From positions 186,001-250,000 of the forward strand of contig NZ_BDBT01000008.1 in NCBI RefSeq assembly GCF_001613125.1: a DNA stretch of 64,000 nt, written 5' to 3'. A model generated the notes under the pieces. It did not search any database. It was not told where the DNA came from and worked only from the letters and a program-made list of their open reading frames with translations. The position numbers and the translations under genes were made by a program. Positions 29,225-40,136 of the stretch are shown one piece after another; within the stretch, counting starts at the first letter, position 1; the number at the start of each line of letters is the position of its first letter. This DNA comes from Nocardia shimofusensis NBRC 100134. Lineage in GTDB: Bacteria > Actinomycetota > Actinomycetes > Mycobacteriales > Mycobacteriaceae.

Positions 29225-30828
29225 CACTTGTTCTCCGCTACGCAGCGCGCAGCGACCGCGGTCTCGTCCGAGGCAACAACGAGGATTCCGTCTACGCCGG
29301 GGCGCGACTGCTCGCTCTCGCCGACGGCATGGGCGGACACGCGGCGGGCGAAGTCGCCTCACAGCTGATGATCGCCGCGCTCGCCCACCTCGATGACGAC
29401 GAACCCGGCGACGATCTGCTCGGCAAGCTCGATCGCGCGGTGCGCGAGGGCAATGCCGCCATCGCCGATCAGGTCGAGGAGGAACCCGAACTCGACGGCA
29501 TGGGCACCACGCTCACCGCCATCCTGTTCGCGGGCAAGAAGCTCGGCCTCGCCCACATCGGCGACTCCCGCGCGTATCTGCTGCGCGGCGACGAACTGAA
29601 CCAGATCACCAGGGACGACACCTTCGTCCAGTCGCTGGTCGACGAGGGCCGGATCACCGCCGAGCAGGCGCACACCCATCCGCAGCGGTCGCTGATCATG
29701 CGCGCGCTCACCGGCAACGAGATCGAGCCCACGCTGATCATGCGCGAAGCCCGCGCCGGTGACCGCTACCTGCTGTGCTCGGACGGGCTGTCGGATGTGG
29801 TGAGCGACGAGACCATCGCCAACACCATGCGCGAGGGCACCACCGACGAGTGCGCCGACCGGCTCATCGAACTCGCGCTGCGCAGCGGCGGACCCGACAA
29901 CGTCACCGTCGTGGTCGCCGATGTGATCGACCTGGACTACGGCCAGAGCCATCCGATCGTCGCGGGCGCCGCCTCCGGCCAGGACGAGGACACCCCGCCG
30001 CCGAACACCGCCGCGGGCCGGGCCGCGGCCATGCGCCCGCCGCGCGCCACTCCGCCACGCCGCGCCGCCACCCCGGCCGAACCGCCGCCGCCCGCCAAGT
30101 CGCACAAGCTGCGCTGGGCGCTGCTCGCGGTCGGCCTGATCGTGGCGGTCGTCGCCGGTCTTCTGGTGGGCTACAAGATGATCCGCAACAACTACTACGT
30201 CGGTGCGGACGACGGCCAGGTGGTGATCCTGCGCGGGCTGCCCGGCTCGATCCTCGGATATTCGATCCACGAGGTCCATACCGTGGGCTGCGTGAACGCC
30301 GAGGGCGAACTGACGACGCTGGCCCCCGGCGAACCGCTGCCCGCCGGATGCCACAAGCTGCGCGTCGACGACCTCGCCCAGACCGGCCGGGACAAGGTCG
30401 AGGCCGGCCTGCCGCCCGGTGCGCTGGACAAGGCGCAGGAGCAGATCAGGGTGCTCGCCGAGCAGGAACTGCTGCCGCCGTGCCGCACCGAACCCGCCAC
30501 GCCCGCGCCTGCCACGCCCGCACCTGCCACGCCCGCACCCGCAACTCCCGCACCCGGAACTCCGGCACCCGGTCAGCCACAGCCGAACGCGCCCACCGGC
30601 GAGCCCGCACCCGGTGGCCAACCGGTGCCCGGCGCACCGGCGCCCGCGCCCGGTGAGCCGGCGCCCGCTCCGACCGGTGAGCCGGCGCCCGCTCCGACCG
30701 GTGAGCCCGCACCGCCCGCACCCGAGCCCGCACCGCAGCCGGCGCCCGAGACCGGCGTTCCGACGGCCGCGGCGACTCCGGCGCCGAGCCCCCAGACCGC
30801 GGGGGAGAACTGCCGGGTGACGGACTGA
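29221..30828 (+). CDS. pstP: PstP: PP2C-type Ser/Thr protein phosphatase
   Basis: 535 residues. It reverses phosphorylation by PknA/PknB. The catalytic PP2C domain (1-240) carries [22 protein letters not shown] and CSDGLSDVV, holding the metal-binding Asp residues, and [15 protein letters not shown] Pro-rich juxtamembrane part is followed by one helix (about 296-318) and an external domain. The tail is Pro/Ala/Thr repeats ([13 protein letters not shown]), longer than in most homologs. The start is a GTG overlapping the fhaB stop. The stop shares one base with the rodA ATG. Confidence 0.96.
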   Translation: MTLVLRYAARSDRGLVRGNNEDSVYAGARLLALADGMGGHAAGEVASQLMIAALAHLDDDEPGDDLLGKLDRAVREGNAAIADQVEEEPELDGMGTTLTAILFAGKKLGLAHIGDSRAYLLRGDELNQITRDDTFVQSLVDEGRITAEQAHTHPQRSLIMRALTGNEIEPTLIMREARAGDRYLLCSDGLSDVVSDETIANTMREGTTDECADRLIELALRSGGPDNVTVVVADVIDLDYGQSHPIVAGAASGQDEDTPPPNTAAGRAAAMRPPRATPPRRAATPAEPPPPAKSHKLRWALLAVGLIVAVVAGLLVGYKMIRNNYYVGADDGQVVILRGLPGSILGYSIHEVHTVGCVNAEGELTTLAPGEPLPAGCHKLRVDDLAQTGRDKVEAGLPPGALDKAQEQIRVLAEQELLPPCRTEPATPAPATPAPATPAPATPAPGTPAPGQPQPNAPTGEPAPGGQPVPGAPAPAPGEPAPAPTGEPAPAPTGEPAPPAPEPAPQPAPETGVPTAAATPAPSPQTAGENCRVTD

Positions 30829-32303
30829 TGTCCGCACCGGCACCGCCGTCCGCCGGGGCCTTTCCGAGTCCACCGGGTGGTTTCGCGCCGGCGCCGCCAC
30901 CATCGACCCGGCGCAATGTCGAATTGCTGCTGCTCGGATTCGCGGCTGTCCTGGTGACCGCCGCGCTGTTCCTCGTCGAAGCCAGCCAGGAGCAGTCGAT
31001 CACCTGGGATATCGCCAAGTACGGCGCGGCTTTCCTGGCCTTGTACGCGGTCGCGCACCTGGCGGTGCGCCGGTTCGCGCCGTTCGCCGATCCGCTGTTG
31101 CTGCCGATCGTGGCCGTGCTCAACGGTCTCGGGCTGGTGCTGATCCATCGTCTCGACCTGGGCGCGGCGCAGGACGCGGTGTTCAACTCGGTGCCGATCC
31201 CCTCCCCCGACGCCAACCAGCAGATCCTGTGGACGGCACTGGGCATGGTGGTGTTCGTCGCGGTGCTCATGGTGTTGCGCGACTACCGCACGCTGGCCCG
31301 CTACAGCTACACCCTGGGCCTGATCGGCCTTGTCGCCCTGATGATCCCGGCGCTGCTGCCCGCGAGTATGTCCGAGATCAACGGCGCCAAGATCTGGATC
31401 AGGCTGCCCGGCTTCAGCGTGCAGCCCGGCGAGTTCGCCAAACTGCTGCTGATCATCTTCTTCGCCTCGGTGCTGGTCTCCAAGCGCGACCTGTTCACCG
31501 TGGCGGGCAAGCACTGGCTGGGCATGGACTTCCCCCGCGCCCGCGACCTCGGCCCGATCCTGGCGGTCTGGGTGATCTGCATCGGCGTGCTGGTACTGGA
31601 GAAGGACCTGGGCACCTCGCTGCTGATCTTCAGCACCGTGCTGGTGATGCTGTACATCGCCACCGAGCGGGTGGGCTGGCTGATCATCGGATTCAGCCTG
31701 CTGCTGGCCGGTTTCGTCTTCGCCTACCAGATCTTCGGGCATGTGAAGGTCCGCATCGACACCTGGCTGGACCCGTTCGCCGACTACAGCAACACCGGCT
31801 ACCAGATCTCCCAGTCGCTGTTCGGACTGGCCACCGGCGGGCTGGCAGGCACCGGACTCGGCAGCGGACGCCCGAACCAGGTGCCCTTCTCCAAGACCGA
31901 CTTCATCGTCACCACCATCGGCGAGGAGATGGGGCTGATCGGCCTGACCGCCGTGCTGATCCTGTTCCTGGTGCTGATCGTGCGCGGACTGCGCACCGCG
32001 CTCGCGGTGCGCGACAGCTTCGGCAAGCTGCTCGCCGCGGGCCTGGCCTTCACCCTGGCCATCCAGATCTTCGTGGTCGTCGGCGGTGTCACCAAGCTGA
32101 TCCCGCTGACCGGCCTGACCACACCGTTCATGTCCTACGGCGGCTCCTCGCTGCTGTCGAACTACGCGCTGCTCGCGCTGCTGATCAAAGTGTCCGACGC
32201 GGCCCGCGCCCCGGCTCCGGTACGTAAGCGTGAGCCGGCGGCGCCGATCGCCGAGGCGCAGACCGAGATGCTCCGCCGTCCGGACCAGAGGCACCCAGAA
32301 TGA
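30828..32303 (+). CDS. rodA: RodA/FtsW-family peptidoglycan glycosyltransferase
   Basis: 491 residues, an integral membrane SEDS protein that polymerises lipid II with its class B PBP partner. After a Pro-rich start about 12 hydrophobic helices can be traced. Family motifs include [37 protein letters not shown], and near the end [26 protein letters not shown]. It is joined to pstP and pbpA by 1- and 4-base overlaps, matching the usual RodA-PbpA pairing. Confidence 0.96.
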   Translation: MSAPAPPSAGAFPSPPGGFAPAPPPSTRRNVELLLLGFAAVLVTAALFLVEASQEQSITWDIAKYGAAFLALYAVAHLAVRRFAPFADPLLLPIVAVLNGLGLVLIHRLDLGAAQDAVFNSVPIPSPDANQQILWTALGMVVFVAVLMVLRDYRTLARYSYTLGLIGLVALMIPALLPASMSEINGAKIWIRLPGFSVQPGEFAKLLLIIFFASVLVSKRDLFTVAGKHWLGMDFPRARDLGPILAVWVICIGVLVLEKDLGTSLLIFSTVLVMLYIATERVGWLIIGFSLLLAGFVFAYQIFGHVKVRIDTWLDPFADYSNTGYQISQSLFGLATGGLAGTGLGSGRPNQVPFSKTDFIVTTIGEEMGLIGLTAVLILFLVLIVRGLRTALAVRDSFGKLLAAGLAFTLAIQIFVVVGGVTKLIPLTGLTTPFMSYGGSSLLSNYALLALLIKVSDAARAPAPVRKREPAAPIAEAQTEMLRRPDQRHPE

Positions 32304-33766
32304 ACACACCACTACGACGGGTAGCGGTCGCGGTGATGGTGATGGTCGTCGCGTTGCTGATGAACGCCACCTACGTGCAGGTCATCAAGGCCGACGACTA
32401 CCGCAACGACCCCCGCAACTCCCGGGTGCTGCTCGACGAGTACTCCCGCCAGCGTGGGCAGATCGCCGCGGGCGGCACGGTGCTGGCCTCCTCGATCGAG
32501 ACCGGCGACCGGTACAAGTACCTGCGCGTCTACCCGACCGATCCGCAGGCCTACGCGCCGGTCACCGGGTACTACACGATGCAGAACGGCAGCGGCGGGC
32601 TGGAACGCACCGAGGATCCGCTGCTCAACGGCTCCGACAGCCAGCTGTTCGGCCGCAGACTCATCGACCTGGTCTCCGGCCGGGATCCGCGCGGCGGCAA
32701 TGTGCTGACCACCCTCGACCCGGTGATGCAGCAGGTCGCCTACGAGCAGCTCACGGCGAAGGGCTACACCGGCTCGGTGGTGGCCGTCGAGCCGAGCACC
32801 GGCAAGATCCTGACCATGGTCTCCACCCCCAGCTACGACCCGAACATGGTGGCCGGCCACGACGCGGCGCAGACCACCGCGGCGCTCGAGGAGCTCCAGT
32901 CCGATCCGGACAAGCCGATGCTCAATCGCGCGGTGTCGCAGACCTATCCGCCCGGCTCGACGTTCAAGGTCGTGGTCACCGCGGCCGCGCTGGCCAACGG
33001 CGTCGCCACCCCGGACACCCAGCTCACCGCCGCGCCGTCGATCACCCTGCCCGGCACGACCACCTCGCTGGAGAACTACAACGGCAATCCGTGCGGCGGC
33101 GACCCGACCACGACGCTGACCAACGCGTTCCGGCTGTCGTGCAACACCGCCTTCGTGGAGCTGGGCATCGATGTCGGCGCGTCCGCGCTCGAGGACACCG
33201 CGGCGGCGTTCGGCGTCGGCGAGCACCCCGGCACCCCGCTGGACTGGTACGAGAGCACGCTGGGCCCCATCCCCGACGACGCCGCGCTCGGGCAGAGCAG
33301 CATCGGGCAGCGCGACGTGGCACTCACCCCGCTCGACAACGCGGTCATCGCGGCCACCATCGCCAACGGCGGGGTCCGCATGCAGCCGTACCTGGTGGAC
33401 TCCACACAGGGCCCGGATCTGAGCGAGCTGTCGGAGACCAAGCCGGTCTCGGTCGGGCAGGCGGTCAGCGCGGGCGTGGCCTCCCAGGTGACCGCCATGA
33501 TGATCGAGTCGGAGAAGAACACCACGGGCGGCGGGCGGTCCGGCTACACGATCGCGTCCAAGACCGGCACCGCCGAGCACGGTTCCGATCCGCGGAACAC
33601 CCCGCCGCACGCCTGGTACATCGCTTTCGCGCCGGCGCAGAACCCGAAGATCGCCATCGCGGTCATCGTGGAGGACGGCGGCGACCGCGCGCTCGCGGCG
33701 ACCGGCGGCTCGGTGGCGGCGCCCATCGCCAGGGCCGTGCTCGACGCCGGTCTGCAAGGGGGCTAG
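32300..33766 (+). CDS. pbpA: PbpA: class B penicillin-binding protein
   Basis: 488 residues. A transpeptidase that cross-links peptidoglycan with RodA. A single N-terminal helix (about 5-25) anchors it, followed by a short pedestal. The transpeptidase domain has SxxK at Ser220-Lys223 (PGSTFK), SxN at Ser280-Asn282 (SCN) and KTG at 421-423 (SKTGTAEH). The length matches mycobacterial PbpA. The ATG overlaps the rodA stop. Confidence 0.96.
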   Translation: MNTPLRRVAVAVMVMVVALLMNATYVQVIKADDYRNDPRNSRVLLDEYSRQRGQIAAGGTVLASSIETGDRYKYLRVYPTDPQAYAPVTGYYTMQNGSGGLERTEDPLLNGSDSQLFGRRLIDLVSGRDPRGGNVLTTLDPVMQQVAYEQLTAKGYTGSVVAVEPSTGKILTMVSTPSYDPNMVAGHDAAQTTAALEELQSDPDKPMLNRAVSQTYPPGSTFKVVVTAAALANGVATPDTQLTAAPSITLPGTTTSLENYNGNPCGGDPTTTLTNAFRLSCNTAFVELGIDVGASALEDTAAAFGVGEHPGTPLDWYESTLGPIPDDAALGQSSIGQRDVALTPLDNAVIAATIANGGVRMQPYLVDSTQGPDLSELSETKPVSVGQAVSAGVASQVTAMMIESEKNTTGGGRSGYTIASKTGTAEHGSDPRNTPPHAWYIAFAPAQNPKIAIAVIVEDGGDRALAATGGSVAAPIARAVLDAGLQGG

Positions 33767-33801
33767 GAATTGAACGTGCGAGGAGAGGTTCGGGGGCCCC
33801 G

Positions 33802-35373
33802 ATGCTGAACAACGGTGCGCTGATCGCCGACCGCTACCGACTGCAACGCCTGATCGCCACCGGTGGCATGGGCCAGGTCTGGGAAGCGCTGGACACGAGG
33901 TTGAACCGCCGGGTGGCGGTCAAGGTCCTCAAGGCCGAATTCTCCGCCGACCCGACCTTCCGGCAGCGGTTCCGGACCGAGGCCCAGACCACGGCCCAGC
34001 TGAACCATTCCGGCATCGCCGGAATCTACGACTACGGCGAGACCTACGACCCGAGCGCGGGTGAGACCTCGTACCTGGTGATGGAGCTGGTGCAGGGCGA
34101 ACCGCTCAACGCGGTGCTCAACCGGCTGGGCAAGCTCTCGGTCAACCAGGGCCTGGACATGCTCGAGCAGACCGGCCGGGCGCTCGAAGCCGCGCACGCC
34201 GCCGGTGTCGTGCACCGAGACGTCAAGCCGGGCAACATCCTGGTGACGCCGACCGGCCAGGTGAAGATCACCGACTTCGGCATCGCCAAGGCGGTCGACG
34301 CCAGCCCGGTCACCAAAACCGGCATGGTGATGGGCACCGCGCAGTACATCGCGCCCGAACAGGCCGTCGGCGAGGACGCGACCTCGGCCAGCGATGTGTA
34401 TTCCCTCGGCGTGGTCGGCTACGAGGCGCTGGCGGGCAAGCGCCCGTTCACCGGCGACGGCGCCATCACGGTGGCGATGAAGCACGTGCGCGAGACCCCG
34501 CCGCCACTGCCGTCGGACGTACCGCCGAACGTGCGCGAACTCATCGAGATCACCATCGGCAAGGACCCGCAGCGGCGCTACGCCAGCGGCGGCGAATTCG
34601 CCGACGCCGTGGCCGCGGTGCGCGCCGGACATCGTCCGCCGCCGCCCAAGGGCGTCGCGGGGTCGGGGCCGATCGAGGATGCCACCCAACTGTTGCCGCC
34701 CGGGCCGACGGTCGCCATTCCCGTGACGCACGACGACGGTCCGACAGTGCGCTACAGCCGACCGGCCGCGGCCGCCGTCGGCGCGGGCATGGGTCAGGCC
34801 GACGCACCCGCGACCATGATGAGCAATCACAACGGCGGCGGATACAGCGGGACGGGGCCGAACGCCGCGCCCGGTCATTACGGTCCGGACCCGCAGGGCG
34901 GCGACAAGCCGTGGACGACCACCCAGAAGGTAATGGCCGGCCTCAGCGCGGCCGCGCTCGTGCTGGCGGGCGCGGTGCTGTGGCTGCTCTTCGGCGGCGA
35001 CACCAACCCGGATCCGAAGACCCCGCCGGTCACCACGACCACGGTGGCGCCGACGCAACCGACAACGACCACCGCCGACCCGACCACCACCCAGTACGTG
35101 CCGCCCGCTCCGCCGCAGACCAGCGAGCCGGAGCCGACGACGACCACGCCGGAGCCGACCACCACGACCGTCCCGCCCACCACGACCACGGTGGCGCCGA
35201 CGACCGAAACGCCGACCACCACTCAGGAGCCGACCCGGACCCGGCGCACGACCACTACTCGCACCTTGTTCCCGACTTTCGACCTACCATTCCCGGAGGA
35301 TTCCGATTCCGGTGCCGGAGGTCCGACGGCCACTCCCAGCGCGCCCACCACACCTGAGCAAGGACAACAATGA
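33802..35373 (+). CDS. pknA: PknA: transmembrane Ser/Thr protein kinase
   Basis: 523 residues. The kinase domain (about 10-275) has a Gly loop ([12 protein letters not shown]), catalytic Lys (VAVKVL), HRDVKPGN and ITDFGIAK. One membrane helix lies near 372-395 ([20 protein letters not shown]). The outside part is short and almost only Thr/Pro ([13 protein letters not shown]), with no PASTA domains, as expected of PknA. The ATG at 33802 is 35 bases after pbpA, with AGGAGAGG somewhat far upstream. Confidence 0.96.
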   Translation: MLNNGALIADRYRLQRLIATGGMGQVWEALDTRLNRRVAVKVLKAEFSADPTFRQRFRTEAQTTAQLNHSGIAGIYDYGETYDPSAGETSYLVMELVQGEPLNAVLNRLGKLSVNQGLDMLEQTGRALEAAHAAGVVHRDVKPGNILVTPTGQVKITDFGIAKAVDASPVTKTGMVMGTAQYIAPEQAVGEDATSASDVYSLGVVGYEALAGKRPFTGDGAITVAMKHVRETPPPLPSDVPPNVRELIEITIGKDPQRRYASGGEFADAVAAVRAGHRPPPPKGVAGSGPIEDATQLLPPGPTVAIPVTHDDGPTVRYSRPAAAAVGAGMGQADAPATMMSNHNGGGYSGTGPNAAPGHYGPDPQGGDKPWTTTQKVMAGLSAAALVLAGAVLWLLFGGDTNPDPKTPPVTTTTVAPTQPTTTTADPTTTQYVPPAPPQTSEPEPTTTTPEPTTTTVPPTTTTVAPTTETPTTTQEPTRTRRTTTTRTLFPTFDLPFPEDSDSGAGGPTATPSAPTTPEQGQQ

Positions 35374-37289
35374 CGACCCCGAAGAATCTCTCGTCGCGCT
35401 ATGAACTGGGCGAGATCATCGGATTCGGCGGGATGTCGGAAGTACACAGGGCCAGGGATCTGCGGCTGAGCCGCGATGTCGCGATCAAGGTGCTGCGCGC
35501 CGACCTGGCCCGCGACCCCACGTTCTACCTGCGTTTCAAGCGTGAGGCGCAGAACGCCGCGGCGCTGAACCACCCGGCCATCGTCGCCGTCTACGACACC
35601 GGCGAAGCCGAGATCGACGGCGGCCCGCTGCCCTACATCGTCATGGAGTACGTCGAAGGCGACACCCTGCGCGACATCGTGCGTGGCAAGGGCCCGCTCG
35701 CGCCGAGACGAGCCATGGAGGTCGTCGCCGACGTCTGCGCCGCGCTGGACTTCAGCCACAAACACGGCATCGTGCATCGCGACATGAAGCCGGCCAACAT
35801 CATGATCAACCGGTCCGGCGCGGTGAAGGTGATGGACTTCGGCATCGCGCGCGCGATCGCCGACGCCGCCAACCCGATGACCCAGACCGCGGCCGTCATC
35901 GGCACCGCCCAGTACCTGTCCCCCGAGCAGGCGCGCGGTGAGACCGTGGACGCCCGCTCGGATGTGTACTCGGTCGGCTGCGTGCTCTTCGAGATCCTCA
36001 CCGGAGAACCGCCGTTCAGCGGCGACTCCCCCGTCGCCGTGGCCTATCAGCACGTCAAGGAGGATCCGCGGCTGCCCTCGCACGTCCACCACGGGGTGCC
36101 GCGTGAACTGGACTCGATCGTGCTCAAGGCGATGAGCAAGAACCCGGCCAACCGGTATCAGACCGCCGCGGAGATGCGCGCGGATCTGATCCGGGTGCTG
36201 GGCGGGCAGAAGCCCAGCGCGCCGATGGTGATGACCGACGAGGACCGCACCACCTTCCTCGATGACGAGGAGCCCGCGCCGCGCGGCTACCGCACGCATC
36301 CGCGCGAGGAGAACGCCGACCCTGCCACCGCCGAGCAGGAGGCCGCCGACCCCGGCCGCGGACGGCGGACCGCCTACCTGGCCTTCGGCGCCGCGGCGGT
36401 GCTGGCCGTGGCGTTCGCCCTGTTCTGGGTGTTCCTCGGTCCGGGCAGCAAGCCCGATCAGGTGGCCGTGCCCGACCTGTCGAACAAGACGTCCCAGCAG
36501 GCGCAGGACACCCTGCAACGGCTCGGTTTCTCGGTGGCGATCCAGCAGAAACCCGACAGCAAGGTCGCCGCGGGCAATGTCATCGCGACTCAGCCGCTGG
36601 GCGGTTCTCGCATCGACGAGGGCAGCACCGTGACCGTGCAGGTGTCCTCCGGACCCGCGCAGGTGCAGGTGCCCCGCCTCGACGGATTGACAGTGGAGCA
36701 GGCCCAGCAGGAACTCAACGCCGTCGGCCTGCGGATGGACCCGAACGTGGTACGCAAGGAGTCCAGCGTCCAGGACATCGACTCGGTGATCGGCACCGAG
36801 CCCGCGGCCGGCTCGCGTGTCGACATCGATCAGGCGATCGTGGTGTGGGTCGGCAAGGGGCCGGAGAAGGTCCGGGTGCCCAGTGTGGTCGGCCAGGACA
36901 TCAGCGTGGCAGAACCGAACCTCGTCGACAGCGCGGGCTTCAAGATCACCATCGAGGAGGTCGATTCGGCGCGCCCGAAGGGCGAGGTGATCGGCACCAA
37001 CCCGGCGGGCGGCACCAGCGCCGATCGTGGCTCGACGGTGACCGTGCAGGTCTCCACCGGTGACAACATCACCATGCCGAGCCTGGTCGGGCTGACCCCC
37101 TCCCAGGCGGTGGACCGCTTGCGCCAGGCGGGCTGGACCGGTACCTCCGCGCAGATCAGCCAGTCCACCGTCGGCACTTTCGACACCGGCAGCGTCGGCC
37201 GCATCGTCAGCCAGCAGCCGCAGGCCGGTTCATCGGTGTCGAAGACCGGCACCATCACCATCACCACCGGTGTCCTCGGCCCACCCTGA
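35370..37289 (+). CDS. pknB: PknB: Ser/Thr kinase with four PASTA domains
   Basis: 639 residues. A sensor kinase for muropeptides and lipid II that drives growth signalling. The kinase domain (1-275) has [28 protein letters not shown] and MDFGIARAI, and the activation loop [18 protein letters not shown] helix near 333-356 separates it from four external PASTA repeats (about 363-639), each starting with a VP-L or [11 protein letters not shown] motif. It overlaps pknA by ATGA and ends the operon, with a hairpin terminator after it. Confidence 0.97.
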   Translation: MTTPKNLSSRYELGEIIGFGGMSEVHRARDLRLSRDVAIKVLRADLARDPTFYLRFKREAQNAAALNHPAIVAVYDTGEAEIDGGPLPYIVMEYVEGDTLRDIVRGKGPLAPRRAMEVVADVCAALDFSHKHGIVHRDMKPANIMINRSGAVKVMDFGIARAIADAANPMTQTAAVIGTAQYLSPEQARGETVDARSDVYSVGCVLFEILTGEPPFSGDSPVAVAYQHVKEDPRLPSHVHHGVPRELDSIVLKAMSKNPANRYQTAAEMRADLIRVLGGQKPSAPMVMTDEDRTTFLDDEEPAPRGYRTHPREENADPATAEQEAADPGRGRRTAYLAFGAAAVLAVAFALFWVFLGPGSKPDQVAVPDLSNKTSQQAQDTLQRLGFSVAIQQKPDSKVAAGNVIATQPLGGSRIDEGSTVTVQVSSGPAQVQVPRLDGLTVEQAQQELNAVGLRMDPNVVRKESSVQDIDSVIGTEPAAGSRVDIDQAIVVWVGKGPEKVRVPSVVGQDISVAEPNLVDSAGFKITIEEVDSARPKGEVIGTNPAGGTSADRGSTVTVQVSTGDNITMPSLVGLTPSQAVDRLRQAGWTGTSAQISQSTVGTFDTGSVGRIVSQQPQAGSSVSKTGTITITTGVLGPP

Positions 37290-37316
37290 TCCCCCGGCTC
37301 TCTCCTCGCTCGGCCC

Positions 37317-37360
37317 GGCCACCCGATCGTTACCCGAATGACGGGCGCGATCGGGTGGCC
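37317..37360 (+). terminator. Terminator of the fhaA-pknB operon
   Basis: GGCCACCCGATCG (37317-37329) pairs with its complement at 37348-37360, and CCCG/CGGG pairs inside the 18-base loop. It sits 27 bases after the pknB stop. Confidence 0.75.
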
Positions 37361-37387
37361 GCGGCGTGAGAATGGGCAGGTCTTCGT

Positions 37388-37405
37388 CGGACGACCGATC
37401 GTCCG
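37388..37405. promoter_or_regulatory. Palindrome upstream of the CBS-domain gene
   Basis: CGGACGA and TCGTCCG are perfect inverted arms around CCGA, 35 bases before the ATG at 37441. It could be an operator. The spacing does not match the DosR box that controls hrp1 in mycobacteria. Confidence 0.4.
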
Positions 37406-37440
37406 GACCAAATATCCCGCAGGGAAGAGGAGAAGAACCC

Positions 37441-37860
37441 ATGACCACAGCCAGGGACATCATGAAGCCCGGCGCACAGTGGATCTCCAAGCAGGACACC
37501 GTCGAACACGCGGCCCAGCTGATGGCCGAGCTCGACGTCGGCTCGCTCGTCGTCGCCGACGAGAACGAACGGATGTGCGGCATCGTCACCGACCGCGACA
37601 TCGTGCTGAAGTGCGTGGCCCGCGGCGGCTCGCCCGCCGACACGCGCGCCGCCGAGCTCTGTCAGGCGACCCCGCGCTGGGTGTCGGCCGACGCCGATGT
37701 CGAGGACGTGCTCGACGCGATGGAGAATCATCGGGTCAAGCGGATGCCCGTGATCGACAACAAGCGGCTGGTCGGCATGATCAGCGAGGCCGATCTGGCC
37801 AGGCATCTCGACGACAACCAGCTCGGCGAATTCGTCACCGCCGTCTACGGCAGGCCGTAA
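37441..37860 (+). CDS. Hrp1-like tandem CBS domain protein
   Basis: 139 residues containing two CBS domains (about 8-65 and 75-130) and nothing else. The sequence MTTARDIM at the start, GIVTDRDIVLKCVA, HRVKRMPVID and GMISEADLARHL follow mycobacterial hypoxic response protein 1 (Rv2626c) closely. Such proteins form dimers that bind adenosyl ligands. The chosen ATG has AGAGGAGAAG upstream; an upstream in-frame ATG at 37366 is less likely. A palindrome lies before the gene. Confidence 0.9.
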   Translation: MTTARDIMKPGAQWISKQDTVEHAAQLMAELDVGSLVVADENERMCGIVTDRDIVLKCVARGGSPADTRAAELCQATPRWVSADADVEDVLDAMENHRVKRMPVIDNKRLVGMISEADLARHLDDNQLGEFVTAVYGRP

Positions 37861-37890
37861 CCGCCCCGATCACCGCGTCCCGAGAGCCGG

Positions 37891-39018
37891 TCAGCCCAGG
37901 TCGAGGTGGCGGTTCATCGACATCGCCGCCTCGGCCAGCTCGGGGATCTCGACCACCTCGACGTCGTTGTCCCGCAGTTTCTCCACACCCACGCAATCGC
38001 GGACGAAGGTCGCGGGCTCACGCCAGGCGATGACCACCCGGCCGATGCCCGCGGCCAGGATGCGGTCGGTGCACGGCAGCCGGGTCGCGGTCGCGCGCTG
38101 CGAGCACGGTTCCAGCGTGCTGTAGATCGTGGCCCCGGCCAGGCGCGGATCGGCCGGGTCGAGCTTGGCGAGCGCCGACTCCTCGGCGTGCGCCTTCTCG
38201 TCGGTCTCGCGGGAATACCCGGTGGCGATCTCCACACCGTCGGCGACGATCACCGCACCCACCGAGAAGGCCGTCGGGCTGGGCGGGCACGCCTCGGCCA
38301 GCTCGATCGCGCGGCGCAGGAAACGCCGGTCCCGGTCGGCGATGGATTCCCCGCGCAACAGATACCGCAGCACAGCCATATCGCCGACACGGGTGAGGTC
38401 GGCCAGTACCGCCCGTCGCCGGGGAAATGTCGCCGGATCCACAAAGCGCGGCGCGTTCGCCGCGCCCACGAGCAAGGGAGCGACGGCCAGGCGCAGTTCG
38501 TCGGCGAGCTCACCGGCCAGGAACGCGGTGTGGATCCTGGTCCCGCCCTCCACCATCAACCTCTCGATCCCCCGCGCGCCCAGGTCGTCGAGCAGCGCGC
38601 CGAGATCCACCTGCCGGCCGAGCACGATCACCTCGGCCAGCCCGGACAGCGAATCACCGATCGCCGCGGCGCCCGCCTCGGTGGTGTAGACGAGTTTCAC
38701 CCCGCCGTCGTGCCATACCCGCAGCCGCGGATCCAGCCGGCCGCCGGCGGTGACGGTGACCTTCGCCGGGAATTCCGGCTTGCCCGCCGCGATCCGCGCC
38801 CGCCTGCGGGACTCGTCGGCGACGAGCAGGCGCGGGTTGTCCGAACGCAGGGTCTGGGCGCCGACCATGATCGCGTCGGATTCGGCGCGAATCTGATCGA
38901 CACGGTCGAAATCCGCCGCATCGGAGAGCAGCAGGCGGTGCGGACCGTCGTCGTCGAGATAGCCGTCCAGGCTCATCGCCGCCGAAAGCAGCACGTACGG
39001 CCTGGCGGGCGCGCTCAC
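37891..39018 (-). CDS. Fused RibD-type reductase and deaminase in reversed domain order
   Basis: 375 residues. The N-terminal part (about 6-220) is a RibD_C/dihydrofolate-reductase-like domain: VLLSAAMSLDGYLDD, VGAQTLRSDNP, and LMVEGGTRIHTAFL. The C-terminal part (about 228-370) is a cytidine-deaminase-like domain, with a zinc site of His277-Ala-Glu279, Cys305 (EPCSQR) and Cys316 (LPC). Canonical RibD has deaminase first and reductase second, so this is the reverse order. The start is a GTG that overlaps the trpG stop (GTGA), so the two are coupled. Riboflavin precursor processing is one option; a folate or pterin step is another given the PabA/TrpG partner. Confidence 0.82.
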   Translation of the reverse strand: MSAPARPYVLLSAAMSLDGYLDDDGPHRLLLSDAADFDRVDQIRAESDAIMVGAQTLRSDNPRLLVADESRRRARIAAGKPEFPAKVTVTAGGRLDPRLRVWHDGGVKLVYTTEAGAAAIGDSLSGLAEVIVLGRQVDLGALLDDLGARGIERLMVEGGTRIHTAFLAGELADELRLAVAPLLVGAANAPRFVDPATFPRRRAVLADLTRVGDMAVLRYLLRGESIADRDRRFLRRAIELAEACPPSPTAFSVGAVIVADGVEIATGYSRETDEKAHAEESALAKLDPADPRLAGATIYSTLEPCSQRATATRLPCTDRILAAGIGRVVIAWREPATFVRDCVGVEKLRDNDVEVVEIPELAEAAMSMNRHLDLG

Positions 39019-39659
39019 CGCAGCACCAGCGACGCGACCTCCGCCTCCAGTTTCTCCACCAGCCCCTCGGCCGGGCGCTCACCGCACACGCCCAGCCAGT
39101 TCGCCAGCATCCGGTGCCCACCCTGGGTGAGCACCGACTCGGGATGGAACTGAACGCCGTGGATCGGCAGTTCTCGATGGCGCATCGCCATCACCACGCC
39201 CGATTCGGTGCGCCCGAGCACCTCGATCTCGGCGGGCAGAGTCTCTTCGAGCACGGTCAGCGAGTGGTATCGGGTGGCGGTGAACGGGTCGGGCAGCCCG
39301 GCGAGCACGCCCGCACCGATGTGGAAGACCGAACTGGTCTTGCCGTGCAGCAGTTCGGGGGCACGGGTGACGGTGGCGCCGAACGCCTCGCCGATGGCCT
39401 GGTGGCCCAAGCACACGCCGAGCAGTGGCGTACCGGTCTTCGCGCAAGCGCGCACGAGGTCGATGCTGGCGCCCGCGCGGTCCGGGGTGCCGGGGCCGGG
39501 GCTGATGAGAATGCCGTCGACATCGGCGGTGACGGCTTCGGCATCCGCCAGCCGGGGATCGTCGTTGCGCCAGACGATGGCCTCGGCTCCCAGCTGGCCC
39601 AGGTACTGCACCAGGTTGAACACGAAGCTGTCGTAGTTGTCGACGACCAGAACACGCAT
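39015..39659 (-). CDS. trpG: Anthranilate/aminodeoxychorismate synthase glutaminase subunit
   Basis: 214 residues, a class I glutamine amidotransferase that supplies ammonia to TrpE or PabB. It starts MRVLVVDNYDSFVFNLVQYL. The oxyanion loop ISPGPGTPD is at about 52-60. The nucleophile is Cys83 in GVCLGHQAIGEAFG, and His172/Glu174 in VQFHPESVLTQGG complete the triad. The gene is next to crgA as in mycobacteria, where it is named trpG. Serving both tryptophan and folate synthesis is possible. It is coupled to the RibD-like fusion downstream. Confidence 0.93.
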   Translation of the reverse strand: MRVLVVDNYDSFVFNLVQYLGQLGAEAIVWRNDDPRLADAEAVTADVDGILISPGPGTPDRAGASIDLVRACAKTGTPLLGVCLGHQAIGEAFGATVTRAPELLHGKTSSVFHIGAGVLAGLPDPFTATRYHSLTVLEETLPAEIEVLGRTESGVVMAMRHRELPIHGVQFHPESVLTQGGHRMLANWLGVCGERPAEGLVEKLEAEVASLVLR

Positions 39660-39767
39660 GGCTTCGACATTAGTGCAGGTTCGCCGGGCTGCCCCATCGA
39701 TTACCTGTTGGGATAGCCTTGACAGCGACCGCCCTCCGGTCCACCGTACGCCGATACCGAGGATGTC

Positions 39768-40031
39768 ATGCCGAAGTCGAAGGTCCGCAAGAAGGCCGAT
39801 TACTCGATCAACCCCGCCAGCCGTACTCCGGTCAAGGTCAAAGCGGGTCCATCGCCGGTCTGGTACGTCGCGATCATGCTCGGCTTCATGCTCGCCGGGC
39901 TGCTCTGGCTGCTGGTGTACTACCTGGCCGCCGAGCAGATCAGCTGGATGAGCGACCTCAACGCGTGGAACTTCCTGATCGGCTTCGGCCTCATGGTGGT
40001 CGGTCTCATCATGACCATGCGATGGCGCTGA
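39768..40031 (+). CDS. crgA: CrgA cell-division membrane protein
   Basis: 87 residues. CrgA stabilises the septal complex (FtsZ, FtsQ, FtsI) in actinobacteria. The basic N-terminus [12 protein letters not shown] and two helices (about 31-53 and 67-84) joined by a short external loop, ending RWR, are typical. GAGG precedes the ATG. It is divergent from trpG with a 108-base gap. Confidence 0.95.
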   Translation: MPKSKVRKKADYSINPASRTPVKVKAGPSPVWYVAIMLGFMLAGLLWLLVYYLAAEQISWMSDLNAWNFLIGFGLMVVGLIMTMRWR

Positions 40032-40136
40032 CCTGCGCCCATCCGTACCGGGCCGGTTAATTACACCTGTGTCATTCATGCACACCCTGTGGATGAGCCT
40101 GTGGACAACTCGAGGATGGATGGGGGACAGCTCCAC

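Noticed and set aside
37388..37405. DosR box before the Hrp1-like gene
   Set aside because: The GGAC and GTCC halves are separated by 8 bases instead of 4, so it does not fit the DosR consensus.
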